From Chloroflexota bacterium (lineage in GTDB: Bacteria; Chloroflexota; Anaerolineae; UBA4142): a DNA stretch of 36,758 nt. Below the pieces are notes generated by a model. It ran no database searches and was not told the origin of the DNA. It saw nothing but the letters and a program-made list of their open reading frames with translations. Below are positions 5,817 to 13,464 of this stretch, one piece after another. The position numbers and the translations under genes were made by a program. Within the stretch, counting starts at the first letter, position 1, and every line of letters starts with the position of its first letter. Where the stretch lies: positions 1-36,758 of the forward strand of contig JACRMI010000064.1 of NCBI GenBank assembly GCA_016215025.1, in the 5' to 3' direction.

Positions 5817-8114
5817 TCAAGTTGAATCCTCAAACAAGGGTCCCCAATATTCTCGTTCAGGATTTCCCACTACGCGTGCTTGTAAAGACCGGGACAGCAA
5901 AGTCTTCTTTTGCCAATCCGTGAGCATCGTGGCATTGATTCCCAGTGGCGTCAGTATCGTTTCAACCGCTCGTGCCAAGACTTGAACGTATCGTTCCGCA
6001 TCGTAATTTTTCGCCTCGCCTATAAACTCCATTGCCCGCACGCGCTCACGGGGTATTTTAGCGCGATAATTGGTAACGACATATTGAATCGATTCCCCCG
6101 CTTCTAATTGCACACCACGCCGCATGAATTCACGCGCTACAATCGCGTTTAGATTATTCACGACGTACGCTTGTGGCGCACGGGAAAGGCGGAACGTGAA
6201 TGCTAACTCTTCTAGTGCAACTTGTCCTGCACGTAGTTGATACTCGTAGGCTCTGACCATCTCCAGCAAACGCGGCAACCGCGCGGCAAGTTCTACTCGC
6301 GAATCGGCTTGCGCCATCTCTTCTAGCAATTCTATCTGCGCGGCTCGAATAAATGCAGGCGTATCCCCGCGTCGCGCTTCGATGCCGCGTATCTTGAGTT
6401 CGGCATCGCGCTTCGCTCCAAAGTAGCGATTCGGTACGCTCGCGTACGGATTCACGCGCGATGGCAAAAAAGCAACCCATTTGTAGATTGCCTCCAGTTC
6501 GATAGGCAGGTCCGTCGTCCGTTCGATCTGATGCGTCAACAACTCGTACTCACCATCGCTTGTTCCTGGCTTTTGAATCCACAACGAATCAGTGAGCATA
6601 TGCAGTACACGAAAGCCGCGCTCTTCGACCAGGTCTTTCGCCCGCAACAACATTTCGCGACCGTACGCAGTGACCGCTTCGTGGGCCTCAATCTTTCCAA
6701 AGCGGGCGTTCTTGTAACCCAGGTAGCCAAAGCACGTGACGAGTAACCATTTCTGCGCTGAGGCGCGCCGCCGATAGGATTCTTTTTCATTTACGTCCGT
6801 TGTTTGTTTCAATCGCTTTTTGTAGGTAAGACGTTTTTGGATGAGGGGTGCAAGCGTTTCAGGAACGAGACCCCGCTCCCGCCGACAAATCGAATATCCA
6901 ATCTCCGGCACGCGCGATTCGGGACAGCATGAGCAGTGAATCGTTTCAGGCGAAACATTGTAACGTGCCATAATCGCCGGATACATCGACGCAAAATCTA
7001 ATTCAGCTACGTCGAAATGGAGTCCCGTGATCGGTTGATAGGTCAGTCCGCCTTTGTCGGAGGTGAGCAGATCACGTGCCGTTTTGAATTCTTCGGGTTC
7101 GCTTTTCTGATACGGAATGAGATAACCGTTGTGATACGCGGTCGCCACTTGCATCGCACTGATGCCCGTTCCCGATGAAACTCGTACAACCTGCTGCATC
7201 GGTTGTTGCGTGAGGCGCGCCACTTCGACTGCGCCCTCCAGGTCGTAATCCAGAATAAACGCATTGTTCAGGTCGATATGCCAGCGCCCAAACAACGTAT
7301 GCGACATCGTTTTGTGAACGATGCGACCATACGAGAAATAGGAACGGGCAGGACGCATCTGCGTACGACAGTTCGGATCGCGATTCAAATGAAGGGGCAA
7401 GTGATGGCGTTGCGCGGCTTGCACCAAACGTGGAAGGATAAACGAATCGCCCCAACGAGTAATGATGACATCGGGATTGCAGCGCGTCAGATGAGCGTTG
7501 ACCCATTCGACGGTTGTTCGTTCGTCTTCGTTGGGCAATTGATAGGTGCGATCATTGTAGGTAATTTCAAGTGGCGCGCTTTGTCCTCGATTGGGATTCG
7601 GGGTGCCGCCTTCTAACTGCATCACCATCGAGCGAAGCGGTGGAACACCATAGTCTAACGCCCAGCGCGAATCGTCCGAATGAATTTCCACAATCACGTT
7701 CGATTCGTTGGCGAGTGCTTCGCAGTATGCCAGCGGAAACAGATTGCGCTCGAAGAAATAGAATTGCGAAATGCTTAGATCGGCATTGTAAAGCGTGAGT
7801 GACGGAAAAGTCGTATGGATGCGGTGGACGAGTAGGGCGTACTGGCTTGGAATCAAGACTTGGATTTCGAGGAGGATCAGCATATGGCGGGCAAACAGAT
7901 CGCGGCGCTCGGCACGCTTCAAGCGTACGGGCAAACCGGCGCGCGTGATCCACTCGCAAACCTGATGTAATTCTGCGCGTGTGCCGCTCACGAAAAACGA
8001 AGGGCGCAATCGATCGGTGAGGCGATGCGCCATTCCTTCTTCGTCGATCAGCCAAACGGTGAGAGCATTGGCTTGCGCGTAAGCGTCGAACAGCCAGCCC
8101 ATCAATCGTTTCAT
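5817..8114 (-). CDS. Divergent family-B DNA polymerase (PolB2-like)
   Basis: A 765-aa family-B polymerase. An N-terminal and exonuclease-like part (about 1-340) includes GRWHIDL (276-282). The polymerase core has motif A DFASMYPAI (D373, S376, Y378), motif B K455...TCFGYLG (460-466) and motif C HMLTDSLW. In motif C the first Asp of the usual DTDS is Leu507; D509, equivalent to the key catalytic Asp, remains. The usual Asn and Tyr of motif B are Thr460 and Phe462. The exo I DxE is Q166-L-E168, exo II keeps only D223, and no exo III YxxxD is seen, so proofreading is probably lost. Its ATG overlaps the preceding gene's stop (ATGA). A specialised, possibly repair or error-prone, role is inferred. 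Confidence 0.88.
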   Translation of the reverse strand: MKRLMGWLFDAYAQANALTVWLIDEEGMAHRLTDRLRPSFFVSGTRAELHQVCEWITRAGLPVRLKRAERRDLFARHMLILLEIQVLIPSQYALLVHRIHTTFPSLTLYNADLSISQFYFFERNLFPLAYCEALANESNVIVEIHSDDSRWALDYGVPPLRSMVMQLEGGTPNPNRGQSAPLEITYNDRTYQLPNEDERTTVEWVNAHLTRCNPDVIITRWGDSFILPRLVQAAQRHHLPLHLNRDPNCRTQMRPARSYFSYGRIVHKTMSHTLFGRWHIDLNNAFILDYDLEGAVEVARLTQQPMQQVVRVSSGTGISAMQVATAYHNGYLIPYQKSEPEEFKTARDLLTSDKGGLTYQPITGLHFDVAELDFASMYPAIMARYNVSPETIHCSCCPESRVPEIGYSICRRERGLVPETLAPLIQKRLTYKKRLKQTTDVNEKESYRRRASAQKWLLVTCFGYLGYKNARFGKIEAHEAVTAYGREMLLRAKDLVEERGFRVLHMLTDSLWIQKPGTSDGEYELLTHQIERTTDLPIELEAIYKWVAFLPSRVNPYASVPNRYFGAKRDAELKIRGIEARRGDTPAFIRAAQIELLEEMAQADSRVELAARLPRLLEMVRAYEYQLRAGQVALEELAFTFRLSRAPQAYVVNNLNAIVAREFMRRGVQLEAGESIQYVVTNYRAKIPRERVRAMEFIGEAKNYDAERYVQVLARAVETILTPLGINATMLTDWQKKTLLSRSLQARVVGNPEREYWGPLFEDST

Positions 8115-8389
8115 TCATCTAACCGTTTGGCGATATTCGTTTGATGTGCGGATAGTTTTTGTTCCAGTGTGTTCAAACGTTTCAAGACGCCGCCTAGCAT
8201 GGCGAGGACGAATAGTTGAAAAGGTTCATCGTGAGAAGCGTACGCTATCGGCGCCGATTGCGCTTGAATCATCGCCAAAAGTTGTAGCACCACTTCACGA
8301 TCTTCTTTGCGCAAAGCACGCAGATAAGGTTGCCAAGTTGCTTCGAATTCTCGAATGAGTTGAGTGGAGGTCTGTAGCGTTCGTCCCAT
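8111..8389 (-). CDS. Small protein of the PolB operon, 92 aa
   Basis: A 92-aa mostly helical protein of unknown family. The C-terminal third (LKRLNTLEQKLSAHQTNIAKRLDE) looks like a coiled coil. The start lies 5 bp after the RecA-like gene's stop and the end overlaps the polymerase start as ATGA, so the three genes are one translationally coupled unit. Between a RecA-fold protein and a polymerase, an adaptor or dimerising role is plausible, but this is inferred from position only. Confidence 0.75.
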   Translation of the reverse strand: MGRTLQTSTQLIREFEATWQPYLRALRKEDREVVLQLLAMIQAQSAPIAYASHDEPFQLFVLAMLGGVLKRLNTLEQKLSAHQTNIAKRLDE

Positions 8390-8394
8390 CGTCT

Positions 8395-9015
8395 TTATTT
8401 CCTTTCCTGTGGTTCCATTCGCAAAGGCATTTCGAGTTGCGCCGATTCTGCGGTGGAATTGTCTTTTGCAAATTCCCAGTACTCATCTGTCATATCCGCA
8501 ACCAGCTTTATCAATCCTTCGCGTCCAAGTTGTTTTGGCAAAGAAACCGTAATGAGTACGGGCAGCCCCGACTTTACAATTTGCTGCAATCGAAGCAAGG
8601 TATCTTGCAATAGTCGTGCGACTTGACGATAGGGTACCGACTCGTCGTAAAAGGTATCGAGCAATCCCAGTACATACAGCGTGTGCCATTGGCGCAAAAT
8701 CTTTTCGTCAATCGTCTGAATCCGCTGGTGCATTTGAAAACAGGTAAACGCACGCGATAGATCGATGCGATTCAACACATCGGTTGTGGGGATATGGAGA
8801 TAATGGGCCGAACGAGTCAGCGCGTGCAGCGCAAAGCGATTATGTCCGATGATCAAGCCAACACGCTTACCTTGGGCGGTGCGCAGGGCTAACGATTGAA
8901 TCACCTGCGGATGGATAAGCGAATCGGGCGCATTCAGCACGACGAGGCGCGCAGGCACCAACAAGTGTGTGAGGTCGGGTTTATGGGGTGTGAGCGAGGA
9001 GATTGCATTTGACAT
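8395..9015 (-). CDS. RecA/Rad51-fold protein without a Walker A motif
   Basis: About 206 aa. The order of strands and motifs recalls the RecA/KaiC fold: RVGLIIGHNRFALHAL where the P-loop would be (no GxxxxGKT), then VLNRIDLSRAFTCFQMHQRI (about 80-100), a Walker B-like LYVLGLLDTFYDE and VKSGLPVLITVSLP. The RAFT.xQ and DTFYDE patterns belong to degenerate RecA paralogues that sit beside atypical PolB genes. Without a P-loop it probably does not hydrolyse ATP and may bind DNA or the polymerase, as ImuA does in another system (analogy). Start taken at ATG 9015; a TTG at 9033 is possible, and neither has a good ribosome-binding site. Confidence 0.75.
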   Translation of the reverse strand: MSNAISSLTPHKPDLTHLLVPARLVVLNAPDSLIHPQVIQSLALRTAQGKRVGLIIGHNRFALHALTRSAHYLHIPTTDVLNRIDLSRAFTCFQMHQRIQTIDEKILRQWHTLYVLGLLDTFYDESVPYRQVARLLQDTLLRLQQIVKSGLPVLITVSLPKQLGREGLIKLVADMTDEYWEFAKDNSTAESAQLEMPLRMEPQERK

Positions 9016-9060
9016 GCCCCCAGCATAAATCAAGCAAGGAGCGTGGTCTATGAGGTCAAC

Positions 9061-9079
9061 TGCGGATTAATTGCGGATT
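9061..9079. promoter_or_regulatory. Tandem TGCGGATT repeats upstream of the RecA-like/PolB operon
   Basis: TGCGGATT occurs at 9061-9068 and 9072-9079, one helical turn (11 bp) apart, with a degenerate third copy at 9084. The block lies about 45 bp upstream of the operon's first start, beside GGTCAA (9055-9060; TTGACC on the coding strand, a candidate -35). A regulator site is plausible but unproven. Confidence 0.35.
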
Positions 9080-9150
9080 CTATTGCGAAGAATTACGCAG
9101 TGAGAACTACTTACGGCATCTAAGTAACCACATCTTGCGATCCAAAAATG

Positions 9151-9271
9151 CTAGTACTCTGTCAAACTGATAATGAGGGAGGTAGCATAGTGCCTTGTGC
9201 GCGTTTTCGATAGTGTACTACGCCCACAAGGGGCTAGGCTACCGGTCAACATCAGTGTGACGGAGTACTAG
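9151..9271. mobile_element. MITE-like palindromic element, copy 2
   Basis: CTAGTACTCTGTCA... (from 9151) and ...TGACGGAGTACTAG (to 9271) are the ends of a 121-bp imperfect palindrome with arms of about 45 bp. The inner core GTAGCATAGTGCCTTG (9182-9197) and GGGCTAGGCTAC (9231-9242) matches copy 1 at 5476-5604, though the outer ends differ. It carries no gene. Its right end supplies the stop codon of the LuxR-type gene. Confidence 0.65.
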
Positions 9272-9645
9272 TCTACGAGGTCTCGTATCTTGCGAACGAG
9301 TTGCGTACGGGAATGCACGCCTAACTTGGCGTAAATATTTTGAATGTGGTTCTCGACCGTGCGGACACTGATCGAAAGGATTTGGGCGATCTCGGCGTTG
9401 CGTTTGCCATCCGCCACGAGCGTCGCTACTTCCATTTCACGCGGCGTCAGTTTTTCCCACAACCATTGGCGTTGCGGCTGTTCGCGGACTAGAGTATCGT
9501 CGATCAAATGAACATCGAAATTCTTGGATACCTTGTGAGATTTATGCTTTCGGTATTGGAAAGTGTGCCACAAGAGTAAGCAGAATAAGACTAGAGTCGC
9601 CCCCAGGAGGACATACCAGAACGGAGCAAATGAATCGAGAGTCAT
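9268..9645 (-). CDS. Membrane-anchored LuxR/NarL-type transcription regulator
   Basis: A 125-aa protein with one N-terminal membrane helix (about 8-28), a short basic linker and a C-terminal LuxR-type helix-turn-helix (about 65-123) with the usual LTPREMEVA...G..NAEIA..L.IS..TVE.H..NIY.KL pattern. There is no receiver domain. A membrane-tethered DNA-binding domain may be released by proteolysis or act at the membrane; this is not shown. AAGG precedes the ATG at 9645. Transcription probably starts from the promoter at 9724-9752, which carries an SOS-like palindrome. The TAG stop lies in the terminal repeat of a MITE-like element, so the last residue or two may have been altered by its insertion. 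Confidence 0.82.
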   Translation of the reverse strand: MTLDSFAPFWYVLLGATLVLFCLLLWHTFQYRKHKSHKVSKNFDVHLIDDTLVREQPQRQWLWEKLTPREMEVATLVADGKRNAEIAQILSISVRTVENHIQNIYAKLGVHSRTQLVRKIRDLVD

Positions 9646-9723
9646 AAAACCTTATGAAGGTCGTCTGCGAATTTCCACTTGCTTGCCGTTCTTTACTTGC
9701 GACGACCGCGTGTTATCGGTCTC

Positions 9724-9752
9724 ATTATAAAAGAACGGGCGTTCTGTGTCAA
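9724..9752 (-). promoter_or_regulatory. Consensus promoter with LexA-like box in the spacer
   Basis: On the minus strand TTGACA (9752-9747) and TATAAT (9729-9724) are both perfect hexamers, 17 bp apart. The spacer contains the palindrome AGAACGGGCGTTCT (9732-9745), which matches the GAAC-N4-GTTC form of Gram-positive-type LexA (SOS) boxes. A repressor there would block RNA polymerase. It points at the LuxR-type gene, whose start is about 80 bp downstream. Confidence 0.75.
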
Positions 9753-9883
9753 TCGCACGGATGTTCTAATTTCATCGTTGGACAATTTTGCTTTTTCTGT
9801 CGTCTATTCCAAATAGTGATGACATACACTCCGCGGGCGGACTAAAATCTGACTGGTCGTTGCGTTTGTTCTTTGGTTAAACC

Positions 9884-10804
9884 TTACTCTTCCGAATCTG
9901 AAAAAAGGTCTTTCAACCCCGTTTTCCAAACATCGTCCAAGGGCATGAACGATGGCTCGTTGAAACTCGCATTCACCTTCGCAAGATATTCTCGAACTTG
10001 AGCTTGTGGCGCTTGCTTTTCGAGTGTCTCAATCTGATGCGCAATCGCATTAACGAGTTCGCGACTTTGCTGTTCAAGATGGGACAGATCGATTCCCAGC
10101 TTGAACAGGTAATTGAACCGGCGCATCAAGTCAAACCACGCTTTGTAATCCTGATCGATGATGATCCTTTCAACATCAGGGGCAAGCTCGGAAAAATCGT
10201 ACATGGGCACCATGGCATTGAAAACCAAGTACTCGATGCCGAGTTGTTCTGCTCGGTCGCTCAGATAGGAACCGATTGTGACACCGCCTTCATAATTGGA
10301 AAACCGAACGGCGTATTCGCCGAGTTCCTTTTTCATGCGCGGAAGACTATAGATGCAAGAGATTTGGCGATCCTTATCATAAGGCACGGGAGCGTAAACA
10401 CCACCCATTGCCGCGACTCTTTTTACTTTTAGTTCTTGCACCAGATTGAAAAAGGCTTGCGCGTACCGTTCGATATTCAGATGCGGTTCGTCTCCCAGAA
10501 AAACAAACAGCCCTTTGCGTTCATTGTCTGCGTAAAAAATCTCGTTCTTGTTGCGTCGCAACTCGGCGCGGTGCCCTTCGGTCAGCTTGATCTCCGGACG
10601 AAGGAAATGTTGCGTGCCTGGAATTTGAAAAAAGTAGAATGGGTCTGACTTGATCGCACCAATTTTCCGTGCCCCGGTTTGATCGATGAGGTATTGCGGC
10701 AGCTCCGACGAAACCGCGCCTGCATCCGCCCATTGTCGCCAACCGACGATAAGGCAGGCTTCTTCTGAGTTGGGTATCTCTGCAAGTTCTAGCAAGTCAT
10801 CCAT
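9884..10804 (-). CDS. PAC2 family protein
   Basis: A 306-aa protein of the PAC2 (proteasome assembly chaperone 2-like) family, known in Actinobacteria, Chloroflexota and archaea. The PAC2 domain covers about residues 10-230 (LIVGWRQWADAGAVSSELPQYL at the start, then FVFLGDEP, VAAMGGVYAPVP and EGGVTIGSYL). The C-terminal 70 residues are helical and acidic. Its bacterial function is not established; a chaperone or ATP-grasp-linked role has been suggested for relatives. No signal or membrane segment is seen. The promoter at 10829-10856 is strong and carries a palindrome. GAGGT precedes the ATG at 10804. It is divergent from the DUF2804 gene. Confidence 0.85.
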   Translation of the reverse strand: MDDLLELAEIPNSEEACLIVGWRQWADAGAVSSELPQYLIDQTGARKIGAIKSDPFYFFQIPGTQHFLRPEIKLTEGHRAELRRNKNEIFYADNERKGLFVFLGDEPHLNIERYAQAFFNLVQELKVKRVAAMGGVYAPVPYDKDRQISCIYSLPRMKKELGEYAVRFSNYEGGVTIGSYLSDRAEQLGIEYLVFNAMVPMYDFSELAPDVERIIIDQDYKAWFDLMRRFNYLFKLGIDLSHLEQQSRELVNAIAHQIETLEKQAPQAQVREYLAKVNASFNEPSFMPLDDVWKTGLKDLFSDSEE

Positions 10805-10828
10805 ACGTTATTGACCTCTCATACCCGG

Positions 10829-10856
10829 AGTATACAACCGTCGGTTGCGATGTCAA
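10829..10856 (-). promoter_or_regulatory. Promoter of the PAC2 gene with palindrome in the spacer
   Basis: On the minus strand TTGACA (10856-10851) and TATACT (10834-10829) are 16 bp apart. The spacer contains CAACCG-A-CGGTTG (10835-10847), a 6-bp inverted repeat. The start codon follows 25 bp after the -10. The palindrome suggests a repressor site; the regulator is unknown. Confidence 0.65.
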
Positions 10857-10912
10857 TCCCATTTGTCAGAGATTATGTATTCACGCTGGCAAAACACCAT
10901 TCCGCCTCTACT

Positions 10913-10939
10913 CGACAAGCCCGGTCAGTTGGTTATAAT
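10913..10939 (+). promoter_or_regulatory. Putative promoter of the DUF2804 operon
   Basis: A perfect TATAAT (10934-10939) lies 43 bp upstream of the DUF2804 start, with TCGACA (10913-10918) 15 bp before it as a possible -35. The short spacer lowers confidence. Confidence 0.45.
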
Positions 10940-10982
10940 AGCTCGTAGCCTGCTTTACTCTATATGCCAACAAGGAGGTTGG

Positions 10983-12023
10983 ATGCAACGCGAAATCACA
11001 CAACCCGGGACATTGCTCGATTCCCAAGGACGACTCACTCAAGTCGGCTGGTCACGTTTTCCTCAACTCGACTGTAACCTGGAACGAGTCGCGTTTTATT
11101 CTCCGCCGTTGTCTCTCTTGCAGCCTTTTCGTGTCAAACGCTGGGACTATTACGCGGTCTTTACGCCCCGACGTTTTTTCTCCGCGACCATTGCCGACCT
11201 GGGTTATGCGGGGAATATTTTCGTTTATACGCTCGATTTTGCGACCGGGCATTTGCACGAAGAGGGATTGGTTATTCCGCTTGGCAAGGGCATCATGCTT
11301 CCACGCAACAGCACCGAAGGCGAGAGCCGCTTTGAGGACTCGCGAGCACGGTTAATCTTTCGCACTACGCCGACGAGCCGAGAGGTTAGCGTGGCGTGGC
11401 CCGCTTTCGAACAGGGCAAAGGGATCAGCGCCGAATTTTCGTTACATTGCCCACCGGCGCACGAATCCATGACGATTGTCATTCCGATTGGACAGAAACG
11501 GTTCTACTACAATCGCAAGATCAATTGTCTGCCAGCGGAAGGATTTATTCAGTATGGCGATGAGCGTGAAGAATTGCGTCCGAACGAATCGATTGGTTCG
11601 CTCGACTGGGGACGCGGCGTGTGGGAGTATCAGAGTTTTTGGAATTGGGCGAGTGCTTCTGGATTCTTGCCCGATGGGCGCACCGTAGGATTGAACCTAG
11701 GTTGCGGCTTTGGCGATCTATCCGCCGCGACGGAGAATTGTCTTGTCGTGCAAGGATGCATTCACAAACTGGACCAAGTGAGATTCGCGTACGATGCGCG
11801 GAATTACATGCGTCCATGGAAATTCACCGACTCGGCAGGGCGACTCGATTTGGATTTCGTTCCCTTCAAAGAACGGGTGGCACAGACGAATCTCGCCATC
11901 ATCACGAGTGAGGTGCATCAGATGTTTGGACGCTACACCGGGCGAGTGGTCGCCGATGATGGCGAAACGATTCAACTCGATGGATTGATTGGCTTTGCCG
12001 AGGAACATCATGCGCGCTGGTAG
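10983..12023 (+). CDS. DUF2804 family protein
   Basis: A 346-aa protein matching DUF2804: an N-terminal QPGTLLDSQGRLTQVGWSR stretch, KRWDYYAVFTPRRFFSATIADLGYAGNIFVY (about 53-83), and the late motif SLDWGRGVWEY...WNWASASG (about 203-225), followed by GLNLGCGFGD. The fold resembles lipocalin/AttH-like beta barrels (family knowledge); the substrate is unknown. Start chosen at ATG 10983, with AAGGAGG at 10972-10978; the longer frame upstream has no such signal. The next gene, a racemase, follows after 20 bp and is probably co-transcribed. Confidence 0.85.
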   Translation: MQREITQPGTLLDSQGRLTQVGWSRFPQLDCNLERVAFYSPPLSLLQPFRVKRWDYYAVFTPRRFFSATIADLGYAGNIFVYTLDFATGHLHEEGLVIPLGKGIMLPRNSTEGESRFEDSRARLIFRTTPTSREVSVAWPAFEQGKGISAEFSLHCPPAHESMTIVIPIGQKRFYYNRKINCLPAEGFIQYGDEREELRPNESIGSLDWGRGVWEYQSFWNWASASGFLPDGRTVGLNLGCGFGDLSAATENCLVVQGCIHKLDQVRFAYDARNYMRPWKFTDSAGRLDLDFVPFKERVAQTNLAIITSEVHQMFGRYTGRVVADDGETIQLDGLIGFAEEHHARW

Positions 12024-12043
12024 CTAATCCAGGAAAGGATAAG

Positions 12044-12739
12044 ATGAAAACCATTGGACTGATTGGCGGGATGAGTTGGGAATCGTCTGTGGAATACTAT
12101 CGGATTATCAACTCGATGATTCATGCAAAGCTGGGGGGAGTCCACTCTGCCAAGAGCGTAATGTACTCCGTTGATTTTGCGGAGGTCGAAGAACTTCAGC
12201 GTCAGAATCGTTGGGAGCAAGCGACCCAACTTATGATCGATGCAGCGCGCCGGGTCGAAGCGGGCGGCGCTGATTTCGTCGTGATCTGTACGAACACGAT
12301 GCACAAAATGGCGGACGAGGTGCAGCAGAGCATTCATATTCCACTCCTTCATATCGCCGATGCGACCGGAGTTCAAGTCCAAAGCTGCGGCATTCGTCGA
12401 GTCGGTTTATTGGGAACGAACTTTACGATGGAAGGCGAGTTTTACAAAGGACGCTTGGAGCAGAAATTCGGTTTGGCCGTCCTTGTCCCACCCGCCGAGG
12501 AACGTGCCATCGTTCATCGGGTGATCTATGAGGAGTTAGTCGTTGGCGTCATCAAGGAAACGTCCCACAATCACTATCGTACAATTATCGATGGGTTGGT
12601 TTGCGCTGGCGCGGAGGGAATTATTCTTGGTTGCACCGAGATTGGTCTATTGGTGAAATCGAGTGATAGTCCCGTCCCTTTATTCGATACCACACAAATA
12701 CATGCTGAAGCGGCTGTGGAGTATGCGTTGCACGAGTGA
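12044..12739 (+). CDS. Aspartate/glutamate racemase family protein
   Basis: A 231-aa cytoplasmic PLP-independent racemase of the aspartate racemase type. It begins GLIGGMSWESSVEYYR and carries both catalytic cysteines in CTNTMHK (about residue 86) and LGCTEI (about residue 196), as needed for two-base racemisation of L/D-aspartate (or glutamate). Length is normal for the family. AGGAAAGG precedes the ATG. It lies between DUF2804 and a response regulator with gaps of 20 and 17 bp, so all may share a transcript. Asp versus Glu preference cannot be told from sequence. Confidence 0.88.
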   Translation: MKTIGLIGGMSWESSVEYYRIINSMIHAKLGGVHSAKSVMYSVDFAEVEELQRQNRWEQATQLMIDAARRVEAGGADFVVICTNTMHKMADEVQQSIHIPLLHIADATGVQVQSCGIRRVGLLGTNFTMEGEFYKGRLEQKFGLAVLVPPAEERAIVHRVIYEELVVGVIKETSHNHYRTIIDGLVCAGAEGIILGCTEIGLLVKSSDSPVPLFDTTQIHAEAAVEYALHE

Positions 12740-12756
12740 AACTCTAGTGAGGCAAC

Positions 12757-13452
12757 ATGAGCAAAACCATTCTGATTGCCGATGACGATTCGACAATCCG
12801 AGATGTTCTAGAGCAGTACTTACGACGTGATGGCTTTACGGTTCTCACGGCGACCAATGGACAGGCTGCATTGCAAACAGCGCGATCAGAAAAACCAGAC
12901 TTGGTCGTGCTAGATCTGATGATGCCTGAGATGGATGGATGGGAAGCGTGCCGCCAATTGCGCGCTGAATCGACCTTACCCATTTTGATGTTGACGGCGC
13001 GCGGCGAAGAGTACGAACGCATTTTGGGCTTGGGTCTGGGCGCGGACGATTATGTGACCAAGCCGTTCAGTCCCGGCGAAGTGGTGGCGCGCGTCAAAGC
13101 GATCTTTCGTCGCATCGAAATGTCGCGCACAGCGACTGCACCAAGCCGGGAAATCATTCGCATAAGCAATTTACTTATTGATCCCATCACGCGCCAAGTT
13201 TCGATCGGAGAGCGGCAATGCAATCTGACGCCGAAAGAATTCGACTTGTTATATTTTTTGGCGAGCCATTCGCATCAGGTGTTGAGTCAACAGCAATTGC
13301 TCGATCAAGTTTGGGGTTACACCTATGTTGGCGAAACGAGCACGGTCACGGTTCACATCCGGCATCTGCGCGAAAAGATCGAAGTGGATCCCGCCAACCC
13401 ACGCGTGATCGAAACGGTGTGGGGTGTGGGCTATCGCTTTAACGGCGCTTGA
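12757..13452 (+). CDS. OmpR/PhoB-family response regulator
   Basis: A 231-aa two-domain regulator. The receiver domain (1-118) has acidic D9-D11, phosphoacceptor D53 (VVLDLMMPEMDG), T81 and K103 (VTKPFSP). The C-terminal winged helix (about 135-230) has LTPKEFDLLYFL and HIRHLREKIE...IETVWGVGYRF. It is followed after 12 bp by its histidine kinase. The likely target is the ABC transporter operon downstream, where direct repeats suited to an OmpR-type dimer are seen (14649-14665). Confidence 0.93.
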   Translation: MSKTILIADDDSTIRDVLEQYLRRDGFTVLTATNGQAALQTARSEKPDLVVLDLMMPEMDGWEACRQLRAESTLPILMLTARGEEYERILGLGLGADDYVTKPFSPGEVVARVKAIFRRIEMSRTATAPSREIIRISNLLIDPITRQVSIGERQCNLTPKEFDLLYFLASHSHQVLSQQQLLDQVWGYTYVGETSTVTVHIRHLREKIEVDPANPRVIETVWGVGYRFNGA

Positions 13453-13464
13453 TTGGAGACGCGC

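Noticed and set aside
7203..7616. Plus-strand frame of 137 codons inside the polymerase gene
   Set aside because: It overlaps conserved PolB coding sequence on the other strand and has no protein-like pattern.
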